A DNA stretch of 64,000 bases, from NCBI RefSeq assembly GCF_020831365.1, contig NZ_JAJHPV010000021.1:186001-250000 (forward strand). The letters are read 5' to 3'. Under the pieces are notes generated by a model. The model searched no databases. It was not told the DNA's origin and saw only the letters and a list, made by a program, of their open reading frames with translations. This document shows, piece after piece, positions 57,543 through 64,000 of this stretch; the stretch's first letter is position 1, and every line of letters begins with the position of its first letter. The stretch is from Massilia agrisoli. Its GTDB lineage: Bacteria > Pseudomonadota > Gammaproteobacteria > Burkholderiales > Burkholderiaceae_D. The translations under genes were made by a program, and so were the position numbers.

Positions 57543-57573
57543 GAAAAAAAAGCAGCCGGGGGCTGCTTTTTTT
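57543..57573. terminator. Bidirectional terminator downstream of rpmE2
   Basis: AGCAGCC-GGG-GGCTGCT (57551-57567) is flanked by eight A on the left and seven T on the right. On the minus strand it terminates rpmE2; the opposite direction is equally good. Confidence 0.9.
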
Positions 57574-57607
57574 ACCGCTGCAACTTCCAGCGTGCATCGC
57601 GCGGCAA

Positions 57608-57877
57608 TTAGCCTGCTGCGACTTCGGTCTTCGAACCGACTTTGCCGAACTTCTGGCGGAACTTTTCAACGCGGCCAGCGGTGTCGACGATCTTGTGCTT
57701 GCCGGTGAAGAATGGGTGCGATTCAGCGGACACCTCGATCTTGACCAGTGGGTAGTCTTTACCTTCGTGGTTGATCGTGTCGCGGGTCTGGATCGTCGAG
57801 CGGGTAATGAACTTGAAATCGCACGACATGTCGTGGAACACTACTTCGCGGTAATCTGGATGGATATCGGTCTTCAT
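57608..57877 (-). CDS. rpmE2: 50S ribosomal protein L31, type B
   Basis: 89 residues. [19 protein letters not shown] and [12 protein letters not shown] (written here in part) identify L31 of the zinc-free type: the CxxC pairs of zinc-binding L31 are missing, with a single cysteine at about residue 19. ATG 57877 follows CCGAGGC; an in-frame extension upstream is not conserved. Placed downstream of rho, as in many bacteria, but with a gene between. Confidence 0.95.
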   Translation of the reverse strand: MKTDIHPDYREVVFHDMSCDFKFITRSTIQTRDTINHEGKDYPLVKIEVSAESHPFFTGKHKIVDTAGRVEKFRQKFGKVGSKTEVAAG

Positions 57878-57984
57878 TTGTATAGCCTCGGTTAGTTTGG
57901 TAGCCAAACATCACTTCGTCGGTCGGTCTTGCTTCGTGACCCGATTGTTGTTCACTTGCCAGGGGTTAAATACTGCAACCGGCG

Positions 57985-58014
57985 ATTATACAGGGGATTG
58001 GTGGGGGAGGGCAA
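57985..58014 (-). promoter_or_regulatory. Sigma-70 promoter of rpmE2
   Basis: On the minus strand TTGCCC (58009-58014) and TATAAT (57985-57990) are 18 bases apart, about 108 bases before the rpmE2 start. The promoter begins just after the stop of the small gene at 58022, so rpmE2 need not depend on rho transcription. Confidence 0.6.
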
Positions 58015-58021
58015 ATGCGGG

Positions 58022-58342
58022 CTATCGCCTTGGCTGGGCGAGGACGGCTTGCTCAACCCGGTCGGCAAGGGAGTTGATCACGCTGAGCATGGTGAGCGAC
58101 ATTCCACCAAACCCCAGCAGCATCGCGATTGCCATCGCAGCAAGCCATTTGTGCACCCCGGCGATCGATTTATGCAGCTCGGTGATCACGCGCATTTCAA
58201 GTTGCGCCAGGTCGGCCTTCGTGGCAAGCGTAGGCAGGATAGTATCGAAACGCGTTTCGAGCACGGTGAGGCGGCGGTCCATCTGTCTAATATAGTCATC
58301 GTGATCACCATTCGCAATGTCGGATTCCATGCACGCCCCCAT
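58022..58342 (-). CDS. Small coiled-coil membrane protein between rho and rpmE2
   Basis: 106 residues from ATG 58342 (after AGGACTAGC); ATG 58330 is an alternative. Residues about 15-65 are a heptad-rich coiled coil (IRQMDRRLTVLETRFDTILP, KADLAQLEMRVITELHKSIA), then one membrane helix (WLAAMAIAMLLGFGGMSLTM) and a short tail. The pattern resembles DUF1640/phage holin-associated coiled-coil membrane proteins, but I cannot name the family. It follows the rho terminator and is likely expressed separately. Confidence 0.72.
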   Translation of the reverse strand: MGACMESDIANGDHDDYIRQMDRRLTVLETRFDTILPTLATKADLAQLEMRVITELHKSIAGVHKWLAAMAIAMLLGFGGMSLTMLSVINSLADRVEQAVLAQPRR

Positions 58343-58411
58343 GCTAGTCCTGCTAGTTTGCGTAAGCGTCGCGGGTTGCCGTTGAGGCGTGTCTATCGTG
58401 CGTGCAAACGT

Positions 58412-58437
58412 AAAAACGGACGGCAATGCCGTCCGTT
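58412..58437 (-). terminator. Intrinsic terminator of rho
   Basis: On the minus strand AACGGACGGCA-T-TGCCGTCCGTT runs into TTTA. A nearly perfect 11-bp stem about 22 bases after the rho stop. Confidence 0.85.
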
Positions 58438-58458
58438 CCTGTGATGCTTTTGGCAGTA

Positions 58459-59721
58459 TTACCCGCCGCGGCGCATCATGTCGAAGAATTCCAGGTTGGT
58501 CTTCGTCGCGCGCATCTTGTCGAGGATGAACTCCATCGCTTCGATCTCGTCCATCGAGTACAGCAACTTGCGCAGGATCCAGATCTTCTGCAGCTGGTCC
58601 GGCTTGATCAGCAGTTCTTCGCGGCGGGTGCCGGACTTGTTCAGGTTGATCGCAGGGTAGACGCGCTTCTCGGCCAGGCGGCGCTCGAGGTGCACTTCCA
58701 TGTTGCCGGTACCCTTGAATTCTTCGTAGATCACGTCGTCCATGCGCGAGCCGGTTTCGATCAGCGCGGTGGCGATGATGGTCAGCGAGCCGCCTTCTTC
58801 GATGTTGCGCGCCGCGCCGAAGAAGCGCTTCGGGCGCTGCAGTGCGTTGGCGTCGACACCGCCGGTCAGCACCTTGCCCGATGCCGGGATCACGGTGTTG
58901 TAGGCGCGTGCCAGGCGGGTGATCGAGTCGAGCAGGATGATGACGTCCTTCTTCATCTCGACCAGGCGCTTGGCCTTTTCCAGCACCATCTCGGCCACTT
59001 GCACGTGGCGGGTTGCCGGTTCGTCGAAGGTCGATGCGACTACTTCGCCGCGCACCGAACGCTGCATCTCGGTCACTTCTTCAGGACGCTCGTCGATCAA
59101 CAGGACGATCAGGGTGCAGTCAGGATGGTTGGCGGTGATCGCGTGCGCGATGTGCTGCAGCATGACCGATTTGCCGGACTTCGGCGACGCCACCAGCAGG
59201 CCGCGCTGGCCCTTGCCGATTGGCGAAATCAGGTCGACGATGCGGCCGGTGATGTTTTCCTGGCCGTTCATGTCGCGCTCGAGGCGCAGCGGCTCGTTCG
59301 GGTGCAGCGGGGTCAGGTTCTCGAACAGGATGCGGTGCTTGGACGCTTCCGGCGATTCGCCGTTGACCTTGTCGACCTTGACCAGCGCGAAATAGCGCTC
59401 GCCGTCTTTTGGAGTACGTACTTCACCTTCGATCGAATCGCCGGTATGCAGGTTGAAACGGCGGATCTGCGAAGGCGAGATATAAATGTCGTCGGTGGAC
59501 GCCATGTAGCTGGCGTCGGGCGAGCGCAGGAAGCCGAAGCCGTCAGGCAGCACTTCGAGGGCGCCGTCGCCAAAAATTTGTTCGCCGGATTTCGCGCGCT
59601 TCTTCAGGATCGCGAACATCAGCTCTTGCTTGCGCAGGCGCGCAGCGTTGTCGATATCAAGGCCGATCGCCATCTCAAGGAGGGCTGAGACGTGCATCGC
59701 CTTTAGTTCAGATAAGTGCAT
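58459..59721 (-). CDS. rho: Transcription termination factor Rho
   Basis: 420 residues. N-terminal RNA-binding domain ([21 protein letters not shown]-type primary site in [19 protein letters not shown]), Walker [16 protein letters not shown], Walker [17 protein letters not shown], and the Q/R-loops near [19 protein letters not shown]. Hexameric RNA translocase that ends untranslated transcripts. trxA lies directly upstream, as in most proteobacteria, and may be cotranscribed. Confidence 0.97.
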   Translation of the reverse strand: MHLSELKAMHVSALLEMAIGLDIDNAARLRKQELMFAILKKRAKSGEQIFGDGALEVLPDGFGFLRSPDASYMASTDDIYISPSQIRRFNLHTGDSIEGEVRTPKDGERYFALVKVDKVNGESPEASKHRILFENLTPLHPNEPLRLERDMNGQENITGRIVDLISPIGKGQRGLLVASPKSGKSVMLQHIAHAITANHPDCTLIVLLIDERPEEVTEMQRSVRGEVVASTFDEPATRHVQVAEMVLEKAKRLVEMKKDVIILLDSITRLARAYNTVIPASGKVLTGGVDANALQRPKRFFGAARNIEEGGSLTIIATALIETGSRMDDVIYEEFKGTGNMEVHLERRLAEKRVYPAINLNKSGTRREELLIKPDQLQKIWILRKLLYSMDEIEAMEFILDKMRATKTNLEFFDMMRRGG

Positions 59722-59826
59722 GTGTTGAGTCCCGTGACGGGAGGTAAAGGTAGGGGAGGGAACTGCGTGGGTTAATCAAGTTGGGAAGGAATCAGTCGAG
59801 GCTGTTTCGCTTCCCGGCCAGTCTTT

Positions 59827-59852
59827 GGCGGCAGTGCGGGCGCGCTGCCGCC
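59827..59852. repeat. Hairpin in the trxA-rho gap
   Basis: GGCGGCAG and CTGCCGCC form a perfect 8-bp stem around a 10-base loop just after the trxA stop. No T run follows on the minus strand. The 143-base gap it opens leads into rho and may belong to the rho autoregulatory leader. Confidence 0.5.
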
Positions 59853-59864
59853 GCTTAAGGTTCT

Positions 59865-60191
59865 TTAGATATTGCTGTCGATGAAGGACGTCAGCTGGCC
59901 CTTGGCCATGGCGCCCACTTTCTGGGCGGCGGCGACACCGTTCTTGAACAGGATCAGGGTCGGGATGCCGCGGATGCCGAACTTGGCAGGCACTGCCTGG
60001 TTCGCATCGACGTCCATCTTGGCGATCAGGATCTTGCCGTCGTATTCCTTAGCGACTTCTTCGAGGATCGGGCCGATCGCCTTGCAAGGGCCGCACCACT
60101 CGGCCCAGAAGTCGACCAGGACTGGACGTTCGGATTTCAATACGTCCGCTTCGAAAGATGCGTCGCTAATGTGTTTGATGTTTTCGCTCAT
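59865..60191 (-). CDS. trxA: Thioredoxin
   Basis: 108 residues. Active site [15 protein letters not shown]; the cis-proline loop [15 protein letters not shown] is present. General disulfide reductase in the cytoplasm, electron donor for enzymes such as MsrA. GAGGAAAAAA before ATG 60191 is a strong ribosome-binding site; an in-frame ATG four codons upstream is weaker. Confidence 0.96.
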   Translation of the reverse strand: MSENIKHISDASFEADVLKSERPVLVDFWAEWCGPCKAIGPILEEVAKEYDGKILIAKMDVDANQAVPAKFGIRGIPTLILFKNGVAAAQKVGAMAKGQLTSFIDSNI

Positions 60192-60421
60192 TTTTTTCCT
60201 CAAATCAGAGGTGGGTCAATAACGCCTGGGGATTTAGCCGACCCTGCTAAAAGGTATCGCCATCCGGCTTCCGTTTTTTCTTGCAACACTCATGGTGGAG
60301 ACTGTGTTGCCAATTTCAATATTGGGAAGGGCGGCAAGAGGGTGTCAGGCGGGGAATTAGCCGAAATAATAACCTATTTTCCATAACGTGTCGTGCGCTT
60401 GTACAAATTCTCGTGCGGTAG

Positions 60422-60868
60422 TCAGCCGCGTTCGCCAGCATGGCCGCCGAAGCGCGGCTGGGTGGCCACCAGCGCCTCGACCACGCCGCGCAATGCGTTG
60501 AGCGGCAAGGGCTTGGCAAACGAGCCGAGCACACGCAGGCCGTAGGCGCTGGCGAGCCGTTCGGCGGCGTTGCGCACGCCCTTGTCGAGCCCGGACAGCA
60601 GCAGCACCCCACCCGCGAAACCGCCGCGCGCGGCCGCCTGCATGAACTCGATGCCGTCCATCTCCGGCATCGACAGGTCGCATACCAGCAGGTCCGGCGC
60701 ATCGACAGGCAGGGTGCGCAATGCGTGGCGCGCGCAGGTTTCGCGCAGCACCTCGAACGAGCCGAGCTCGTCGAGCATGCCGTGCAGCAGTTCCAGCATG
60801 AAGGGGTCGTCGTCCAGCAGCATCACGCGCAGGGGGGCGCGCAATGGTTTTTCCGTCGTGTCGCTCAT
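60422..60868 (-). CDS. Stand-alone response-regulator receiver protein
   Basis: 148 residues: one receiver domain (about 12-125) with acidic pair D19/D20, phospho-Asp D64 in LVCDLSMPEMDG, Thr/Ser position in LLLSGLDKG and the lysine in FAKPLPL. After it comes only a short basic tail, so there is no output domain. It may act like CheY or a phosphorelay shuttle. No kinase gene is adjacent. Confidence 0.9.
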   Translation of the reverse strand: MSDTTEKPLRAPLRVMLLDDDPFMLELLHGMLDELGSFEVLRETCARHALRTLPVDAPDLLVCDLSMPEMDGIEFMQAAARGGFAGGVLLLSGLDKGVRNAAERLASAYGLRVLGSFAKPLPLNALRGVVEALVATQPRFGGHAGERG

Positions 60869-61044
60869 TGTCGTCCACTTATTTTTTGTAATTAGCCGTT
60901 ACAGTGGCGGAGTGGATTATCAACCATCGCACCCCCGCGCTGCACAGTGCATTGCAAAAATATTAATGTGTTGTCAAAACGATACGGTGCCCTGTGGAAA
61001 TATGAAAGAAAATACCGGGAAAATCGATCCGGTGAAAGAATATT

Positions 61045-61764
61045 TCAGCCAAGCGCGCCGGCGAACTGGTACAGCTGGCCCGGGTGCCACATCGTCACCA
61101 CCGAAGCGATCTGGTCGTGCGAGCGGGTTTTACGCTTTAAAACGAGGCAGCAGGTGCGCGGTTCGATCGACAGCATGTCCGCCACCGGGCGCGGCGCGGG
61201 CAGCGCTTCGATACTGTAAGTAGCGCTTTGCAGCGGCGCGGCCGTCATCAGGTACTGGTTCGGGGTGCTGGCGCTGAAGTCCTGCGCCAGGTAGTCAGGC
61301 GCGCAATCCGGGTTGACCCAGCGGTCCTCGACCTGGATCGGGACATCGTTCTCGAAGTGGACGATCACCGAGTGGAACAGCGGGTGGCCCGCCGCCAGCT
61401 CGAACTGCACCGCCATCGCATCGCTCGCCTTGGCCGGTTCGAGCAGGTGCAGGTGGCTGCGGTGCACGTGGCCGCGCGCGCGGATCTCGTCGGCGATGTT
61501 GCGGATCTCGACCAGCGTGGCCTGGTACTTCTGCGCGGCGACGAAGGTGCCCGAGCCCTGGCGGCGCGTGAGCACCTGCTCGGCGGTCAGTTCGCGCACG
61601 GCGCGGTTGACGGTCATGCGCGAGACGCCGAACTGGCGCACCAGCGCCTGCTCGGACGGCACCACGTCGCCTTCCTTCCAGCGGCCCGCGGCGATTTCGC
61701 CTAGCAGGTAATCCTTAATGCGCTGGAAAATGGGCGTACTGTCTTGCGCAATCTGTTCTTCCAA
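61045..61764 (-). CDS. hutC: HutC-type GntR regulator (histidine utilisation repressor)
   Basis: 239 residues. N-terminal winged helix FQRIKDYLLGEIAAGRWKEG with VSRMTVNRAVRELTAEQVLT recognition helix, then a UTRA ligand domain (VHFENDVPIQVEDRWVNPD) as in HutC. The start is TTG 61764, preceded by CGGAGAGTAGT at ideal spacing. It would bind urocanate and repress the hut genes, none of which is adjacent, so other GntR/UTRA roles cannot be excluded. Confidence 0.85.
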   Translation of the reverse strand: MEEQIAQDSTPIFQRIKDYLLGEIAAGRWKEGDVVPSEQALVRQFGVSRMTVNRAVRELTAEQVLTRRQGSGTFVAAQKYQATLVEIRNIADEIRARGHVHRSHLHLLEPAKASDAMAVQFELAAGHPLFHSVIVHFENDVPIQVEDRWVNPDCAPDYLAQDFSASTPNQYLMTAAPLQSATYSIEALPAPRPVADMLSIEPRTCCLVLKRKTRSHDQIASVVTMWHPGQLYQFAGALG

Positions 61765-61896
61765 ACTACTCTCCGAAGGCCGGCTTAAAAGCCGATTCTA
61801 GCACCGCGCAGCTTTGTGAATTCAAAAGCAAGCGCCGGGATGACGGTGGTGGCGCCCTGCGCGAAGATGGCCGTCATCAACCAGGCGAGGTGCCCC

Positions 61897-62967
61897 ATGA
61901 AAGCAGAGATGATCACCGCAAGATACGCAAGCGAAGCCGAACGCTGGGAAGCCGTGCAGCAGCGCGACAGCGGCGCCGACGGCGTCTTCTATTACTCGGT
62001 CAAGAGCACGGGCGTGTACTGCCGCCCGTCCTGCGCCGCCCGTCCGGCGCTGCGCAAGAACGTCGCCTTCCACGACAGCTGCGCCGCCGCCGAGCAGGCC
62101 GGGTTTCGCGCCTGCCTGCGCTGCAAGCCTGGCCAGCCATCGCTGGCCGAACGCCATGCCGGCGTGGTCGCGCAAGCCTGCCGGCTGATCGACGCCGCCG
62201 ACGGCGTGCCCGACCTCGACACGCTGGCGCAGGCCTGCGGCATGAGCCGCTTCCACTTCCACCGCATCTTCAAGGCGCACACTGGCATCACGCCGAAAGC
62301 CTATGCCGACGCCGGCCGCGCGCGCCGCGTGCAGCAGGGACTGGCCGATGCGCCCACGGTGACCGAAGCAATCTACGCAGCCGGCTTCAATTCGAGCGGG
62401 CGCTTTTACGCGGCGTCGGCGCAAGTGCTCGGCATGACGCCGCAAGCCTTCCGCGCGGGCGGCACCGGCGCCAGCATCCGCTTCGCCATCGCCGCCAGCT
62501 CGCTCGGCGCGATCCTGGTGGCCGCCACCGACAAGGGCATCTGCGCGATCCTGATGGGCGACGACCCCGAGCTGCTGGCGCGCGACCTGCAGGACCGCTT
62601 CCCGAAGGCCGAACTGCGCGGCGCGGAAGCCGACTTCGAGCAGACGGTGGCGCAGGTGGTGGCCTTTGTCGAAGCGCCCCGCATCGGCCTCGACCTGCCG
62701 CTCGACGTGCGCGGCACCGCGTTCCAGCAGCGCGTATGGCAGGCGCTGCGCGAGATACCGGCAGGGCAGACGGTCAGCTATGCCGAACTGGCCGAGCGCA
62801 TCGGCCTGCCGAAAGGGGCGCGCGCGATCGCCGGGGCCTGCGCCGCCAACCCGGTGGCGGTGGCGATTCCATGCCACCGGGTGGTGCGCAATGACGGCAG
62901 CATTTCGGGCTACCGCTGGGGCGTCGAGCGCAAGCACGCGCTGCTCGAGCGCGAAGGCGCGAAATGA
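61897..62967 (+). CDS. ada: Bifunctional Ada regulator and O6-methylguanine-DNA methyltransferase
   Basis: 356 residues. Zinc-bound methyl-acceptor cysteines C42, C46, C73 and C76 (E. coli 38/42/69/72), an AraC-type DNA-binding domain (about 95-185: LAQACGMSRFHFHRIFKAHT), and the C-terminal AGT domain with PCHR at C326. Repairs alkylated DNA and activates the adaptive response. ATG 61897 follows GCGAGGTGCCCC. It overlaps the next gene by ATGA. Confidence 0.95.
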   Translation: MKAEMITARYASEAERWEAVQQRDSGADGVFYYSVKSTGVYCRPSCAARPALRKNVAFHDSCAAAEQAGFRACLRCKPGQPSLAERHAGVVAQACRLIDAADGVPDLDTLAQACGMSRFHFHRIFKAHTGITPKAYADAGRARRVQQGLADAPTVTEAIYAAGFNSSGRFYAASAQVLGMTPQAFRAGGTGASIRFAIAASSLGAILVAATDKGICAILMGDDPELLARDLQDRFPKAELRGAEADFEQTVAQVVAFVEAPRIGLDLPLDVRGTAFQQRVWQALREIPAGQTVSYAELAERIGLPKGARAIAGACAANPVAVAIPCHRVVRNDGSISGYRWGVERKHALLEREGAK

Positions 62968-63644
62968 ACTGGGAACGCATCGGCGCGCAGCTCGACAACG
63001 ACGGCTGCGCGGTCGTGCCCCAGCTGCTGTCAGCCGGCGAGTGCGCCGCCTACGCGCACGCATACGGGGACGACAGCCTGTATCGCAGCCGCGTGCTGAT
63101 GGAGCGCCACGGCTTCGGCAAAGGCGAATACAAATACTTCGCTTACCCGCTGCCCCCAGGCCTGGCGCTGCTGCGCGAGTCGCTGTACGGGCCGCTGGCG
63201 GCCATCGCCAACCGCTGGCACGAGGCGATGGGCATCGACACCCGCTTCCCGGCGCAGCATGCGGACTTTATCGCGCGCTGCCACGCGGCCGGCCAGCGCC
63301 GCCCGACGCCGCTGATCCTCCAGTACCACGCGGGCGACTACAACTGCCTGCACCAGGACCTGTACGGCGAGCACGTATTCCCGCTGCAGGTGGCGATACT
63401 GCTGTCGCAACCCGGCAGGGACTTCAGCGGCGGCGAGTTTGTGCTGACCGAGCAGCGCCCGCGCATGCAGTCGCGGGTCGAGGTAGTGCCGCTCGGGCAG
63501 GGCGATGCGGTGATCTTCCCGGTGCATTACCGTCCGGTGAATGGCAGTCGCGGCGTCTACCGCGTCAACATGCGCCATGGCGTCAGCCGGCTGCGCGCCG
63601 GCCTGCGCCACACGCTGGGCGTGATATTCCACGACGCCGAATAG
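62964..63644 (+). CDS. 2OG-Fe(II) oxygenase coupled to Ada
   Basis: 226 residues, double-stranded beta-helix dioxygenase. The iron-binding H130-x-D132 lies in CLHQDLYG; the distal histidine is in the C-terminal HGVSRLRAGLRHTLGVIF. It is not AlkB by sequence (no WNxVL-type or RxxxxxR AlkB motifs seen) and looks more like prolyl-hydroxylase-type oxygenases. The ATGA overlap with ada suggests a role in the alkylation response, perhaps a repair demethylase of another subfamily. Confidence 0.85.
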   Translation: MNWERIGAQLDNDGCAVVPQLLSAGECAAYAHAYGDDSLYRSRVLMERHGFGKGEYKYFAYPLPPGLALLRESLYGPLAAIANRWHEAMGIDTRFPAQHADFIARCHAAGQRRPTPLILQYHAGDYNCLHQDLYGEHVFPLQVAILLSQPGRDFSGGEFVLTEQRPRMQSRVEVVPLGQGDAVIFPVHYRPVNGSRGVYRVNMRHGVSRLRAGLRHTLGVIFHDAE

Positions 63645-63670
63645 ATGGCCGCGAGGGCGCCGGTTCGCTT

Positions 63671-63699
63671 TTGACTGTCGCGCCCTGAATTTCGATACA
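63671..63699 (+). promoter_or_regulatory. Possible sigma-70 promoter of the amidohydrolase gene
   Basis: TTGACT (63671-63676) and GATACA (63694-63699) with a 17-base spacer, 44 bases before the start codon. The -10 is imperfect. Confidence 0.45.
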
Positions 63700-63742
63700 C
63701 TCCGTTTGTTGTTTTCGAACTTATAAAAAAACGGAGAGATTG

Positions 63743-64000
63743 ATGCGCATGATTCCCCTGCAGAGTTCCCTGTTGGCCCTTTCGCTTGGCGCCATGGCGC
63801 CGGCCCTGGCCGACACTGTCATCGACAACGCCAACGGCTACACGCTCAACAGCAAAAATGAACTGGTGAGGTTCGCCTCGCTGGCCTTCGACGACAAGGG
63901 GCGCATCATCGCGGTCGGCGGCGCAAAGGAAGTCGCGGCAAAGGCAAAGAACGCGCGCCACATCGACGTGCAGGGCAAAACGGTACTGCCAGGCCTGATC
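63743..64000 (+). CDS. Secreted amidohydrolase-family protein, N-terminal part
   Basis: The first 86 codons are in the window; the gene continues past the edge. Signal peptide (LLALSLGAMAPALA), then IDNANGYTLNSKNELVRFAS, DDKGRIIAVGG and QGKTVLPGLI, the start of the metal-dependent amidohydrolase fold just before the first HxH metal motif. CGGAGAGATTG is the ribosome-binding site. Substrate unknown. Confidence 0.85.
   Translation, partial: MRMIPLQSSLLALSLGAMAPALADTVIDNANGYTLNSKNELVRFASLAFDDKGRIIAVGGAKEVAAKAKNARHIDVQGKTVLPGLI

Overview
The window is a contiguous stretch of a high-GC betaproteobacterial chromosome, most likely from the Oxalobacteraceae (Massilia, Duganella or Janthinobacterium group). 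This rests on gene order (recX, sucC-sucD, a type IV pilin; pgk-pyk-fba-purC-purE-purK-tsaC; trxA-rho-rpmE2) and on protein content, from memory rather than a database search. There is no integrase, transposase, phage gene cluster, CRISPR array or rRNA operon. One tRNA gene (Leu, CAA anticodon) is present.

Layout. 1-6.4 kb: the end of recX, a chemoreceptor, a DUF2889 protein, succinyl-CoA synthetase sucCD, a double-FHA protein and the major type IV pilin, which has an excellent sigma-54 promoter with TGACA/TGTCA sites upstream. 6.4-11 kb: moaC, a BepA-like periplasmic metalloprotease and a four-gene minus-strand run (zinc finger, NTF2-like, YheT-type hydrolase, unknown). 11-20 kb: azlCD, then lower glycolysis (pgk, pyk, fba) and a tightly overlapping purC-purE-purK-tsaC operon. 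20-32 kb: a GDSL lipoprotein with a large Ala/Gly-rich segment, a sensor-PAS-GGDEF-EAL protein, glutaryl-CoA dehydrogenase, flavin reductase, msrA, cfa, a hemerythrin-PdxH fusion, tcdA, a secreted FKBP and cysK. 32-36 kb: a compact minus-strand operon pncC - metallophosphatase - TraL-like ATPase - TraM-like membrane protein - zinc-type CDF exporter. 36-41 kb: a c-di-GMP/phosphorelay module (YfiR, a CHASE8-like hybrid kinase and a REC-PAS-GGDEF-EAL-REC protein). 41-49 kb: thiL, maeB and a GDP-D-rhamnose module (gmd, rmd, two glycosyltransferases). 49-58 kb: secreted and envelope proteins, a diguanylate cyclase with an AGDEF site, a class C beta-lactamase, tRNA-Leu, a GT39-type membrane transferase and rpmE2. 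58-64 kb: a small coiled-coil membrane protein, rho, trxA, a lone receiver protein, hutC, an ada plus 2OG-oxygenase operon, and the start of a secreted amidohydrolase.

Themes. Several genes concern c-di-GMP and surface life (three GGDEF proteins, YfiR, pilin, chemoreceptor, rhamnan-type glycan). The points I consider least ordinary are the hemerythrin-PdxH fusion, the conjugation-type TraL/TraM pair embedded in a housekeeping-like operon, and the YfiR system in which the usual YfiN cyclase is replaced by a hybrid kinase plus a multidomain response regulator. A small family of palindromic GTTCCCGC/GCGGGAAC repeats and one 106-bp inverted-repeat element sit between genes.
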